Positions 35,776 through 48,723 are shown, counted from the first letter of the stretch. The stretch: DNA of 64,000 nt from Orbilia blumenaviensis (GCA_036872755.1 JAVHNS010000003.1:1426001-1490000), one strand, 5' to 3'. A program made the numbers and translations. Notes: a model not told the origin generated them from the sequence alone.

Positions 35776-37777
35776 ATGAAGCTGACACAGTCCTTGATGG
35801 CCGTCCTGGCCGTGACCACCGGTCCCGTCCTCGTCGTCGCTTCCCCCGTCTCCACAAGCGTCGTTGATCGCGCTCCCCTCCTCTCCACCCTCTCGGCCTC
35901 CGACCACGAGATCCCTGATTCCTACATCGTCGTCTTCAAGAAGGGAGTCGACTCCGAGGCCGTAGATGCCCATCACACCTGGATCCAGCAGACGCACACC
36001 GCTGCCCTCAAGAAGAGGAGCCAGATCCCTCTCAACAGGAAACCATCGTCTTCCTTCTTGAACACAGTCGTCGATGAGGTTGAGACCCTAACCGGCTTCA
36101 AGCACTCCTTCGACATCGCCGGTACCTTCAAGGGCTACTCCGGTTCCTTCGATGAGGGTACTCTGGATCTCATCCGATCTCACCCTGACGTAAGTACTAT
36201 TTTTACTTTCCTTAAATTTCTTATTATTATTTTTTTTTTTTGGGATCTTCAAAAAATTCCCTCTTCTCTTTCCCCGTCTTTCATTTCGCTGCATTTCGCG
36301 GCTTTTGAAGGCGACTCTCCCCCGACATCGCTAGCTCCTTCATCTTGTGTCTCTCCCGAGATTAACCGCTTTCGAGTGGTGGTGGTCAGGGGTGGCGAAG
36401 GAGCGGGCGAGGCGAAGGGCGAGCCGGGGGCCGGGTCTCGTGAGCCACCCTCACACGACTCGGCTCTCTCCAGCCTCCAGCCACCCCCAAATAAAATACC
36501 GCCACCGAAATTTAAAAAAATAAAGAATAAAATAAAATAAAAATGAAATAAGGGAATGAAGACTAACGAGACCTTTGATTGATTGTTACAGGTCGAGTAC
36601 GTTGAGAAGGACTCCAAGGTCTGGACCAACAAGGACGACACCCCAGCCGTCGAGAAGGGCTCCCCATGGGGTCTCGCCCGTATCTCTCACCGTGAATCCC
36701 TTCACTTCGGCAACTTCAACAAGTACCTCTACTCCGGTGAAGGTGGTGATGGTGTCAATGTCTACGTCATCGACACCGGTACCAACATCGAGCACGTCGA
36801 CTTCGAGGGCCGTGCCAACTGGGGAAAGACCATCCCAGCCAATGACGAGGACAAGGACGGTAACGGTCACGGTACCCACTGCTCCGGAACCATCGCCGGA
36901 AAGAAGTACGGTGTCGCCAAGAAGGCTCATGTCTACGCCGTCAAGGTCCTGAAGTCTAACGGATCCGGTACCATGTCCGATGTCGTCAAGGGCGTCGAAT
37001 GGGCCGTCACCGACCACCTCAAGAGGAGCAAGGAAGAGAAGGGTCTCAAGGGCTCCGTCGCCAACATGTCCCTCGGTGGTGGAAAGTCCACCACTTTGGA
37101 CTTGGCTGTCAACGCCGCTGTCGACAACGGTATCCACTTTGCCGTTGCCGCCGGTAACGACAACGCCGACGCTTGCAACTACTCCCCAGCTGCTGCCCAG
37201 AACGCCGTCACCGTCGGTGCCTCCACCCTCGCCGATGGTCGCGCTTACTTCTCCAACCACGGAAAGTGCGTCGACATCTTCGCCCCCGGTTTGAACATCC
37301 AGTCCACCTGGATCGGCTCCAAGTATGCCGTCAACACCATCTCCGGTACCTCCATGGCCTCCCCACATATTGCCGGTCTCCTGGCCTACTTTGTCTCCCT
37401 CCAGCCCGCCAAGGACTCTGCCTTCGCTGTTGGTGAGCTCACCCCAGCTGCCCTCAAGAAGGCCATGATCTCCATCGCCTCCGCCGACAAGCTCTCCGAC
37501 CTGCCCAAGCAGACCGTCAACGTAAGTCCACATGCCCCTCAAAACATTTACCATGCTTTAATAAGATTAAAATCGCTAACATGTGTGTTGTTTCTAGCTC
37601 CTTGCTTTCAACGGTGGCGGTACCTCCAACCTCACTGACATCTTCGGTGACCACAACAAGCACAAGTACAGCGAGGAACAGCCCACTGAGAAGGTCGACC
37701 TCATCGACCGCATTGAGGAGTTCGTCGAGGAAGAGGTTAAGGCCATCTTCGATAAGGCCCGCAAGCTCCAAGCTTAA
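35776..37777 (+). CDS. PRB1: Vacuolar subtilisin-like serine protease (cerevisin/PRB1 type)
   Basis: Three exons, 35776-36189, 36592-37521 and 37598-37777, give 507 residues. A signal peptide (MKLTQSLMAVLAVTTGPVLVVA) is followed by an inhibitor I9 propeptide (IPDSYIVVFKKG to HPDVEYVEKDSKVW). The S8 domain comes next with Asp199 (YVIDTGT), His231 (GHGTHCSGT), oxyanion Asn327 (AVAAGNDN) and Ser392 (SGTSMASPH). A charged C-terminal extension rich in E and K (about 60 residues) is typical of the vacuolar proteinase B/PepC branch, not of the secreted cuticle-degrading proteinase K branch. Codon use is strongly biased to C-ending codons, suggesting high expression. Intron 1 is 402 bases, unusually long here. 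Confidence 0.93.
36190..36591 (+). other. Long GC-rich first intron of the protease gene
   Basis: The intron has a canonical GTAAGT donor and TTACAG acceptor but is about five times longer than its neighbour. It carries a GC-rich central block (about 36380-36450). The exon 1 frame stays open through it until 36540. Confidence 0.8.
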
Positions 37778-38408
37778 ATTTCAAAATTTAAGTCGGACAA
37801 GCCCTCATTTCCTTTTCTCTTTCACTCATCTCTCACTTTTATTATAAAGGAGGTGACCTCAAGTATAGAATCTCGAACTCTCGGCGGGGGGAACTTGTTT
37901 GAATAGGAAACGGCATTTTTCTTTTTGGTTTTTATTATCGCTGGTTTAAGGTATCCTCAAGGTGTTCATACCCGGTTTGCACGGTAAATAACGGTGGAAC
38001 GGGTTCTCTTTATTATATCACTTATTATTACTATTAACGGGGTGTCACGTTTTTTTATGCATGCATGCATCGTTCGGCCTTTTTTTTTTTTTTTAATTAC
38101 TGGTTTTCTTTATTCCTCAAATTGGCTCTGTTAAACTTGCTCTTCTTGATAATGTATTATTGATAACTTAGTTTGACAACCTACTTCTTCGTGATAGGGC
38201 GTCTGAGATATTTTAGTTCTGGCCTGATACCTTGGGTTGAATCATCTCTTCTCTACAAATTTTATATAAACCAAACCGCGGCCGTACGGCAATGTGGAAT
38301 CAATAGATGTTTCCCTCGTCAAATATACAAAGTAAATGAAGCTCGATGGTATACCGCTCGCATAATACAATAAAAAAAAGTAAGATAGAAATAAAGATGA
38401 AGAAAAAA
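37778..38408. other. Convergent 3' region, protease and Cys2-type gene
   Basis: 631 bases, AT-rich, with T runs near 38082 and an ATGCATGCATGCAT palindromic repeat near 38056-38069. These are probably both 3' UTRs. No gene seen. Confidence 0.6.
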
Positions 38409-40313
38409 TCAGCTCAAAAACTCCTTCACAACCCCACCAACATTAACGGTATCCAGCAAAAAAGTATCATGCCCAAACATGCTAACGTCCTCACCCAACT
38501 CCACATGTTTTACATTCCCATTCCCGCCTTCCTGTAGAGCGTATACAATCTCTCTCTGCTGCCATGCCGGGAATAAAATATCCGATGCAACGCCAATAAC
38601 CAGTACCTCATGGTCTTTCAGCGGTGATAACCCTGCTACTAGATCTGCTGGTGGTTTTCGTGATGATGATATTGTTGTATCTGTTGATGAGGAGGTTTTT
38701 GTAGTTTCTTGCTGCTGTGCATCTTGTTCTTCTTGTTCAGTGTACGCCTCCTCCGGTAACGTTAACGTACAGCTCCCGCCTTCAACCCCCTCCTCCTCCC
38801 CCTCCTGAACTTCCCCACCAATAACCCTCCTCCATCTACTCGCAAACCCCTCCCTCCTCCTCCTCGCCTCCCTCTGCACCCCATCCCCCAGATCAAACAA
38901 ATCCATAGCCTTGGAAATATACAACAAACTGTTAGCATCGTACTCCAAACACCATTTTTCACCGGCATGGTCCAGGTACGTCTCTATCAGGAAGTCAGGG
39001 CATAACGCCGGTGGTTTTGTGGGGTCTGCGCGTTTTCTTCCAAAGCGTAGTTCCCACTCGGGGCCGCTGCGGTAGGTTACGGTTGCTATCTCCCGGGCGA
39101 GTTTCATTCCTACGTGTGGGGGGATGGAGGTGTAGTAGTGGCCGCGGGACCAGTTTGGGTCGGACATTAACACTTTTTATATATTAAAAAAAAGATGGCT
39201 TTATTAGTAGATGTATAAGAATATAGAAAGATGAAAGGGGGGGGAGGGTTTACCCTGCCGCTGCACAAACCTCATAGCAACGCTATAAGGATGACTTCTG
39301 GCGCAACCACTTATCGAAACCACTTTTCCGACCCTATCCGGGAATAACACGCCCGCTGCAAGGCTTTGCATGCCACCCATGCTGCTCCCCACGCTTGCGT
39401 ATAATTTTTTAATGCCCAAGTGGTCCAGAAGGGTGAATTGTGCGCGCACCATGTCTTCGAGGGTTACTATTGGGAATTTTGTGGCGTATGGTGTTCCTTT
39501 TTTAGTAGTAGTATTATTATTATTATCTTCATCTTTTTGAGATGTTTTGGTTTTGTCGATGGTGGTTGAGGGATCGATAGAACTAGGTCCCGTGCTACCG
39601 TAACACCCTCCGATTACATTCGTGCAGATTATGAAATAACGGTTTGTATCGAGTGCTTTTCCGGGACCGATGAATTTCTCCCACCATCCTGGTGAAGGAT
39701 TGAGCTCTGTGCTGTGGGCGTGGGAGGAGGCTGATAGGCCTGTGTGAAGGAGGATGGCGTTTGAAGAGGTAGGGTTCAGGGTACCCCAGGTTTCGTAGGC
39801 GATTGTGTAGGTTGGGAGGATACCGCCCCAGTCTAGAGTTAAGGGGGTGGAGGAGTGGAAGGTGTGGTGGGGGCCGGTTGTGTAGCTTGAAATTCCTTTT
39901 GTTAGTATATGGTGTGTCTTTGTCTTTTTTTTTGTGTGTGTGAAGGGGGGGATGGGGGATTGGGAATACCTAGGTTCGGGCCCACTGCCGCTACTAAACT
40001 GCTTTATGGGCGTGGAGTTGTTCAGAAGATTTGAAGTGCGGGTTTCGAGACGGTCGAGGCAGGGGAATGCCATCTGTGGGTTTGTGGATGATGTAGACGA
40101 GGAGGGTTCATTGTTATCGTCGGTTGGCTGCTTTTGAGCGGCGGATTGTTGGAGGGATTGATTTGTAGTATGTAGGTTCCTGGGATGGTTTGTTGTGAGT
40201 GGGAATGGTAGTGGTAGTCGCCGGGGGTTGGTGTTCAGGTTGAGGTTGAGGTTGAAGATGCTGCGCTGTGCGCGGCAGTTGTGGTGGGGGAGGAGGGTGG
40301 TTATGCGCTTCAT
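38409..40313 (-). CDS. cys2: Serine O-succinyl/acetyltransferase of the MetX family (Cys2/CysA type)
   Basis: Two exons on the minus strand, 40313-39254 and 39172-38409, give 607 residues. The alpha/beta-hydrolase fold matches the homoserine O-acetyltransferase family: [45 protein letters not shown], nucleophile Ser in [17 protein letters not shown], and catalytic Asp and His in [17 protein letters not shown] and [10 protein letters not shown]. Overall layout and an N-terminal presequence-like, acid-poor segment fit the fungal Cys2/CysA branch, which activates serine for cysteine synthesis, better than cytosolic MET2. Low-complexity inserts rich in N, T, K and in E, Q, S, T interrupt the catalytic domain. 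Homoserine as substrate remains possible. Confidence 0.85.
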
Positions 40314-41341
40314 TGTGCGTTAATTATACTATTACTATACTGGGTGTGAAGGGGAGAGGGAGAGAGAGGAAGGAAGCTGGCTGGATAGAATTATATTAAT
40401 CAAGTATGCTAAGTAATCAACCCGCAGCCCGGGGGTAAAAGAAAAAAAAATCAAAATCTAGAAACACCATTATGACGGATTATAAATATAAATATAAATA
40501 CAAATTGACGGTTAAGTACTTCTTTATTAACAATTGAAGCTGTTCGGCGGCATCGGCGAGGGTGTGAGTGTGTGTGGTAAGTTGTTTGGTTCTTGCCCGA
40601 TGCGGGTTTAGCGTCTGCGCGGGGGATCGATGGCGTGATGGGCCTTGGCTTGGTATTGGTCCTATCATTGGGCCTTGGATGTTTCTTCGAGATGCAGCAG
40701 CTATGGTAGGTAAGGTACCTGGTTTGTTTTAAGTCGCTGTCATTCATGTAAGCTAGTTCGGGTGTGTCTATAAAGTATTTTGGTGGTGGAGGATGGATAT
40801 GAGAAGTTCAAGTAGTAGTTGGATGTATTTTCCCCACACGCCCTCAAAAGTAACGCCTTGCAGATGCTGCCCCAAAGAGAATAAATAACGTACATAGAAA
40901 GAGAATGATACCAATAATACAACCAGTCAAAGAGGAAGGGAAAAAAAGGAAAGCAAAAGAAAAAGGGACGACGGTGATGGCTTTTTTGTTCTCTTCTATA
41001 TGACACACAAGGAAAAAGGAAATAACGAAAAGCCCTCAACGGCGATGGTGGCGACAACGGTAAAAGACCAGTAGAGCAGGCTACTGGAACGGTAAGAGAG
41101 CATAAAGCATAGACTTTTGGGGGGCTCCTTTTCTTTCTCCAATACAAATAAAAAAATTTTGTTGGATCTGTGTGTATGTGTGTGAGGGTGAAATGGCCTC
41201 TGGACTGGAGAGGGCTCAATATGTGGTCGAGGACTGGTCTGTGTATGTCGAACGATAAGGAAATTCGTATGATATCTTTCGTAAAAGTAAAAAAAATAAT
41301 ACAAAGAAACAAGAGAAAGAACGGTAGTGGCTGGGACAGAA
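40314..41341. other. Upstream region of the Cys2-type gene
   Basis: 1.0 kb between the start of the Cys2-type gene and the end of OCH1, both on the minus strand. It holds the Cys2-type promoter and the OCH1 3' UTR. Short ATAAATATAAATATAAATA repeats occur near 40483-40502. No gene seen. Confidence 0.6.
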
Positions 41342-42692
41342 TTAAGTTTCGTGGATTCCCAGCTTCTTGAGCCGCTCCTTCTGCTTGTTCTCTATCGACT
41401 CGCGGGCGCGCCTGAAGTCATCCGTCTCGCCGATGTGTCGCTCCTTTTCTGGCTTCCAGGTGCCTAATAACAATTCCAATTAGCATCACTAAATAAAATT
41501 AAAGAGAGAGAGAAAAAAAAAAAGAAAAAGGATAGTATACCCTCAAACATATGCTTCACGAAAGCCTGCGGGTCATCGTCATCTCCTGCTCCAAAGTTTC
41601 CAACTCCAGGGCTGAAGCTCGTAACCGGCAGGACCACCACATCTCCAAGCTTCCTCGGCTGCTTCATCCCCGTGAAATTTCTGTAGTCGACCGGATTATC
41701 CCTCTCGACGGTAAAGTAATTTTCATCGTTGAAGTACGCAAAGATAGTATCAGTCCACGCTGCTGGTCCCGTGAATTCGATAACACCATCCATATCCTTC
41801 CTCAGCTTCCCCTGGCGCTTAAGATCCAGTGTCTTTTCGGTAATGCGAGCTACCACTTCCCGTAGAACCGGGTGGCCGGGCTTCGATTGGATTGTCCACT
41901 GGCAGAATTGTAGTCTTCTAGAGTACCATTTCTTCCAGTCTGCGCCATCGGGATCGGCTTCAATCCCAATCAGCAAGCCAATAGATGCCATCCTGAAATT
42001 CGGCGGGATCCACTTCGTCGCCGGCTTCAACGCCGCGGTGTCGATGTCGCTGTATATCCCACCCCTAGCTAGCAAGATCAAATATCGAAAGAAATCGGCT
42101 TTAAGAATCGGCGACGGTAACGAATTAAACGCCTCCAGAACTTTAGGTACGGATCCATAGAGATGTTTAATTAGATGCAGCGCGACCTGGTCAGTGATGA
42201 CCTCGTGGATGAAGTCCGGGTGGTGTTGGGTCCAGCTGGCTTCTAACGGACGGTAGCCGTCGCTGAATCGGGGATTGGCGACGGTGTATTTCCATGTCTG
42301 CCAGATGAAGGCTGGGAATTTGCTGGAGACGTCGTAGGGGAATTGGTAGGCTAGCTGGTCACGGAGCGGTTGACCTTTGATGTCGGATGGTCGCGAGGCG
42401 GGCTTTCCAAGGTGTGGTGGGTTGATTTGGGTGACCAGCTGGTCTGAGTGGCCGTCGTGGTGTCTCGATTGGTCTACGGACGCATGTTTATGTTAGCACA
42501 TGCGATACTTTACAATACGTAAAGCAACAGCAGAGGGTGTGTTTTACCAGTCAGAACAACATCATCATCAACCTTCGGCCGCGGACCGCCTCTTATATGC
42601 GACTTAAACTCCTCAGACCGCTGACTCGACGTGAAAAAGAAAACTACCAGCACAATGGCTGATAATATTATCGCCCGTTTCACGCTCAACAT
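41342..42692 (-). CDS. OCH1: Initiation-specific alpha-1,6-mannosyltransferase (GT32)
   Basis: Three exons on the minus strand, 42692-42548, 42473-41541 and 41463-41342, give 399 residues. OCH1 adds the first alpha-1,6-mannose to N-glycan cores in the early Golgi. A short cytosolic tail and one membrane span (AIILSAIVLVVFFF) mark a type II Golgi protein. The GT32 core shows FPAFIWQTWKYTV, a helix DFFRYLILLARGGIYSDIDT with the metal-binding DXD (DID), and FTGPAAWTDTIF. The tail is basic and helical (RRARESIENKQKERLKKLG). Start: the frame can be extended three codons upstream to a GTG, but the first ATG is 42692. The fungal OCH1/HOC1 family has several paralogues, so assignment to OCH1 itself is likely but not certain. 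Confidence 0.88.
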
Positions 42693-43506
42693 TTTCGACA
42701 CCGCAGTCGCTCCCGGAGAGCCGACGGGTTTCGCGGAGAAATCCAGTTTGTTGAAGAAAAGGGGAAAAAGGCGTTTTTAGATAGTAGTAGTGGATACTGA
42801 AGAAGAAACAGATAACGATAACAAGTGTCGTAAGGAGATATTTATGGAGGTGGCTGAGGCCGTCGCCGTCGCGGGTGATTGATTATGTACGATACGGGGT
42901 GTCGTCGTAGTAGTAGCGGTAGTAAATGTCGAGGTGAGGGAGTACAAGCAGATTATGTAGGATAGCCAGCTATCCGAGAACTTCAACGGTGCGGCAGCGG
43001 CATGAAAAAGAAAAAGAAAAAGAAAAAAACAGATCACACTTTCTACTATAACCGATGACTTTTAGAAATTCGAATGGAGAGAGAGATAAAGTTGGTCGGT
43101 GGCCTGGGCGTAATCACTGGGGGGATTCTGCTTTGTTTGATTGTTCGTTTGTGCAGGAGGAATTAGGAGAGGATGAGGGCCTGCTTTTGAAGGATGCAAG
43201 TCAGAATTCTGAAGCAGCATACGAAATATGCAGCTGGCCTGGGAATCGCGGAGGATTTTAAGGAGAGGGAGAGGCTGGCTGCTAATTATAATGGGGAATT
43301 CCCTGCTGGACAGAAAAAGGGACAAGGGTTACTTACTAGTGATGTATATATATAATATCGTATACAGATGAATAAGATCTTAAGAAGTCCAGGGTAGTAT
43401 GTAGGTGTAGATGTCTATATGTATATGTACAGAGAAGAGAAAAGAGAACGAGGAAGAGAAAGAATAAGATGAAGTCGATCGAGGACAGGATCGGGCGGTG
43501 CTGGCC

Positions 43507-43533
43507 GATGCTGATGCTGATGCTGATGCTGCT
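43507..43533. repeat. GATGCT hexamer repeat
   Basis: Four to five copies of CTGATG/GATGCT units in the gene-free interval upstream of OCH1. Confidence 0.8.
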
Positions 43534-43845
43534 AGTTACTGCAGGAGGGTGGTTGAGTATGTAGCACAGTCAATGCTCGAGTCCCTTTTTTTCCCTTCTC
43601 CCTTTCGAATTGAATTCCCAGGGGACTGGCCCGCCTTTGTAAATGATCTGTCCCAAAGAGTGAGAAAAGAAAAGAAAAGAGTGCCGTGTTCCTGAGGTTC
43701 CCGAATAGATCCGTCGACGTGATCGGGAAAGGAAGAGAAGAGAAGAAAACAAGAAGGAGGAGTACCGGCAGGAATAGATTATGAGATGCGCATCAGGGTG
43801 GGTGAGGTATGATATAGTTAGTCAGTTAAGTTGTGGGAAGGGTTG

Positions 43846-43866
43846 GGTGGTGGTGGTGGTGGTGGT
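43846..43866. repeat. GGT trinucleotide repeat
   Basis: Run of GGT units, followed at 43874-43894 by a small hairpin (GTGGTGT paired with ACACCAC across a 7-base loop). Confidence 0.75.
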
Positions 43867-45065
43867 TTACGCGGTGGTGTTTCGTTGACACCACGTTTGA
43901 CTTTGACGTTTTGGTGGTTTTGGACCGTGGACGACGCAAGCAGTTTTTAAGGTTCAATAGTATAAACTATTAATTATATATATCATAGTGCTCCGGGAAT
44001 TTACCCAGGTAGTTAGGAGGTATATATTGCGAATACTATACTATACAATTGAAAAAAGTCAATTGAAAAGTGAGAGGGTAGAAGAGAGAGAGTAGAGAGA
44101 AGAATAGTCAAGTGGGTGGGTCGGTTATAGGGCGTACTAAAAGTATAAATCGGATTTGGAACAGTTGGTTCTTCTTCTTCTGCTTCTGCTTCTTCCACCA
44201 GTCCAGGCAAGACGGCTTGCACACGAAAGATCTACTATAGTCCTGCGCTGCACTGCACTGTACTGCACTATAGAAAATAGGATCGGATTGGATAGTACTA
44301 GTCCGGCCAGCCAACCGTCTTCAAATCCGTGGCCCTTTTTGGGGGGGCTACTTTCTTTTTTTTCTTCGTCTTTTCGGGATTTATATACCGTCGATACTTT
44401 CCAGGTTCTGTGACTTCTACTGCATATACCGCTCAAGTACTCAGTACTTCCTTCATGATTTATACTATAACTACCTAGCCATAGCGTGCCGCTACGGAAT
44501 ACCGAAAAGCCCACAAACACTTTGTGAACAATCAACCTTCAAGATGTCTCATCGACTAGACCCAACAGAAACATACTTGCATATGATCGAGAATACGATG
44601 AACATCTCAACGTTAACGTTAACACTGCATTCAAGATTGAAAGACCGAGAATCCCCCTGAAATACATAGGCATCCCCCCCCCCCCAAACGTGACCTATGA
44701 TGTAAATTCCTTCCGAGATCTTCAATTCCTTCTTTCCCTTCCTTCCATTCAATCCCCCCTCTCTTGCTGAAAAAGTCATCGATCTGGCGTATATACATCT
44801 CGAAATATGTCACAAACGGGAAGGAGACAGGCATAATAGAGGGTACAAAGGTACATACCCATGAACATCAAGTAACAAGTACTTCAATCACAATGCTTGC
44901 ACAAACCAGAAAAAAGAAAAAAGAAATGGCGGTGGACCCACCCTAGTTCCGAAACCTAGAACAGACGGTCTTAGCGCCTGGCAGAGCCGTTTCAGGTTTT
45001 TGCAGGCTAACGCCAATCATCGGCTTGTCGCCTGTGATGGGACAATAAACCTCAAACTTCTGGGC

Positions 45066-45089
45066 TTTTTTTTTTTTTTTTTTTTTTTT
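45066..45089. repeat. T24 homopolymer
   Basis: Longest T run of the window, immediately followed by a GC-rich block (GGGGCGCCGGCGGGCGGGCGC). Confidence 0.9.
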
Positions 45090-48000
45090 GAAAGGGGCGC
45101 CGGCGGGCGGGCGCTGGCTGGTACATGCACTATGTCCGTTTATCGAAGAAAGAGATACATAGAAGGGGAAAAAGATGATGGCGTATCCCTGCTCATTATT
45201 CATCTATTCCTTTTCTATTTTTTATTTTTTTGGCCATGTGCTCTTAAGAAACTCCTTCTATCGATCATTCCGAAACTCGAAGGTACTATTGTTGTTGAGG
45301 ACGTCATTGTATAGCACTACTATATCATAGTATAACAGGCTTAGTTAGAGACAGAGAGAGTATTAATATCACATTAAGAAGATCAAATAAACACCAGAAC
45401 AATCACATTCATGTAGATGCAATCAACATCTAAGTATGTAGAAAGCACATTCATGCATCCATCCCGAGGTATCCTGCTGCTGCCGTACAACCCAACATGT
45501 ATATGTAAGTATGTAGGTAGCTGCAACAACGAGTAACCAGAAACCCGTGTGCGACGTGTGATTTGGAAGTGAAGCTGAAAGCACAGCCCTCAACCAGCAA
45601 GCTCAGCTCAGCTCAACGATAACGTTCATACGTCGGCTGGAGGTGTTGGGTAGTAATGTAGGGTATATCGATGTCGATTTCAGTACTTGATGGATCGAAG
45701 CTACTCTGCACAGTATAATGTACAGTAGACCTAGCTAGCTCAGTTGGTTAATTAAAGTCCTCGACGCTGTTGGAGTTTATAAGCCCCCCCAACACGGGAC
45801 GAGCTTAGCCACCGCACTAGCCAGGTTGACCGCAGGCTGTATACGCATATGACCACGAACCACGGTACTAAACATCTATAATCCTCCTAACAAATCTAAA
45901 CTAAATTGCTTAAAACCTGCCCTTGTAAAAAACCAAGATTTACATAGGTAACTCCAATCCTAACAATCACAATACGAGTTTTTTTTTTCATTTTTACGGT
46001 GGAACCCTTTCACCCGTCATCGACAGCGGCGGCGGCCGGAGAACGGCACAAAATAGATACCCTGCCGGCGCGGTCGGCAAACTCTGAAACGTGCCGAGTG
46101 GGCTCCTAGAACCGTGGGTCCTTTTTTGCAGTGTGAGAGGCTGCTTTTGTGCCACTCGGATATTCTTTTTTCCCTTTTCTCTATTTCTTTTTTCCCTCTT
46201 GGTTAAAGGGAAGCGAAGGGGAGGGAAGTGGAATTGGCGTCTACAGGCATCTGTTTTGTGGTATTTTTCATTGGCGAGGGTATTTTGGCGCCAGGTACTT
46301 GAGTATATTATATATATGTTGTGCATAACACCTTCGCTTTTGGTGCGGAATCGTCGTTTTTGTCTCATATATATCTGGGGGGTATTGTATAAGAGATTGG
46401 AAGGGGGTGAGCGTTGGATGGAGATCGCTGGAGATGCGTGTTTTGGTGTGATGCACTGCGCTGTCATGTCATCCTTCTGTTATTAAAGGTCGTAAGACCG
46501 AAGGGGGGAGGGTGTTCTTTCGTCTACGATGCCTAGATGTGCATAGAGATGCGATTGATTATATTGCACTGTATGCCTAGCTCGTATCTGTAGATCTAAT
46601 AAATTCTCTGTATCATCGATATTTGTGTTAGAAGAGACGATGGTTGAGTGCTATACGTACGGACACCCATATTTTATATCTTAGCTATAGTATAGTGGGC
46701 TAAAACGGCCAGATCTTCGTCACTAATGTCGCCGTCGAGCACAGTTCAGTCGATATCATAGGATGGGATTGATCTGTTGCAATGGTCCGCTCCGGCATAG
46801 GTACTCCCCTTGACAGTATGATGTGGAAGATTCCAACCTCCACTTTAATTTTGGGAAGTCTATATCTCAGTTATTTCACATTCAACCGCTGCGCATACTA
46901 CGGATTAAACCATCGGCTGCCCAAACTTTCAAATCGAGGGTATGTTAGATAAGTGTAAATGAGCCTGGCACCGAGACTAATCGTATGTTATGAAAATACA
47001 TCTCATTAGCAACCTAGTCCGGTCCTCGGGTAGAAACCTCATCAGCGTCGTTAGATTCGCATTCGGGAGACCTTTATACGAGGGATCCACCAGCACAAAC
47101 GGAGAGATATACCCTCCCACCCCCCCCTATTCTCGCTGTTTGCCAGTCTGCTTCATTCGTTTTCCGTCTCTTCGAATAATATTCGTTTGTTGGATTCTAG
47201 ACCAAATTACCACAAGTCCTTCGCCCATGATATCGATAAGCGTTTTCTAGCATTTTCTACCCGCATAATACTAGTTCTGAGAATATCCCGTTTCGAGGGA
47301 CTTGAATAGGTATGAACCAGCCTCTGGAGCCTTGGAGTAACTGGCGGGTTAAAGAGGTTTCCTGGCGACTATGTTGGTGAATTACTTCATTATTGCAATA
47401 CTGAGGCGATAGGTACATACTCACAGGCCAGTGGATACTAATATATTACGATATGATAGGCTATACACTTATCGTGCCGATAGATATTCCTTTCCTCCCT
47501 ATCTATAGATACCGGAGTACACTGTATACATGTATTGAACAGCTACAGATTATCGATTATACAGCATGGTGTATGTTTTGTGGTCTATTCATCGTGGAGG
47601 CCAGTTTGCGGGTGGCAGTTCGAGAGCTGAAGGTCGAAGGTGCCAGTTTCGTAGTTGAGATTTGGGGTTGGGTGGTGTATTCGCCCCTCCTTTCCTCCCT
47701 TTGGATTGGAGATGGGAGCGGAGTGATAGTATACATGTACATGTGCAGACTTACATGATAGTCTTATCCCGTATGGCTTATTATTCGTAGCTATCGAATA
47801 CTGGATTACTTTGTATTTTGAGCGGTTACTCGATTATATATAAGTATTACATGTGATTACCTAATTAGTAAGTACCTGCGCCTACTATAGCGCTGCTATG
47901 TAAGCGTCTACAGACGAAAAGGGAAGTAGATAAAATTTAAGCACAACAACAACAGCCTTGACGCACAGATCGATAGCTACAGCACTAGGGAATAGTCTAA

Positions 48001-48723
48001 GACACATAGGAAGGAGAATATGTACACGTATACGTATACGTATATATACAAACGCCTCGTCAGATGCTGATGTCTCACAATCTACAAATATAATATCCCC
48101 ACCTAAGCCAAATATTTTTTTTTCATATTACTACACCGAGGGCTGAGGAAAAAAGAGTCCATACATTTTGCAAGCGACGACTGTCCTCCATTTTCCAACA
48201 ATTTCCGACATGACATACCATTGACGGATCCGGGCTAGCCGCACTGCGGCAAGGTGGCATTTCTTCAGGCCCCACCAAAACCATGACGGCATATGGGTTT
48301 GAGACAAACCATACCCAGCCTTGCAATGCTGGCTGGTGAATTCAGCGACTGGCGCTGGCAGAGGGAAAAAAACGTGTCTCTCCAGTGAGCCCCCCGCGTT
48401 GTCAGATAAGCTTATATCATTTATATCTAAACCTAAGAATACATCCTTCCAAGATATCACCGTAATAACCTTGGAACTTATAAGAGCCCCCAACTACATA
48501 GGTAACTAGGTAGCTTTTATACAGAATAGTAATGTGAATGCAACGCAATATCCAGGTCAACCTTGTTGGATAAAACCCGCACACAGTCTTGGCATTTCCC
48601 ATTTCAATTGCCGCTGGTATCCAATTACATGTAGCTTCCAAGCGAGGAAGCTGGCCTGGGGAGGGACCTGATAGAGATGCTTGGCTTCCATTTTGGCATC
48701 TCCGCAGATGCTTGAGGCTGTGC

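Noticed and set aside
36586..37554. Open frame of 322 codons antisense to the protease gene
   Set aside because: It mirrors the strongly C-biased codon use of the sense exon; the product is a Val/Gly/Asp-rich string with no family similarity.
35776..37777. Secreted cuticle-degrading proteinase K-type subtilisin
   Set aside because: The I9 propeptide layout and the charged 60-residue C-terminal extension fit the vacuolar proteinase B branch better.
45725..45790. tRNA-like A box (TAGCTCAGTTGGTTA)
   Set aside because: The D stem does not close, no anticodon arm or GTTCGA-type B box follows, and there is no T-run terminator.
45994..46486. Opposing open frames of 157 and 131 codons
   Set aside because: Both translate low-complexity and T/A-rich sequence; neither shows domains, splice partners or coding bias.
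48131..48493. Minus-strand open frame of 120 codons
   Set aside because: Not recognised and isolated; kept only as part of the gene-free interval to be tested by transcript data.
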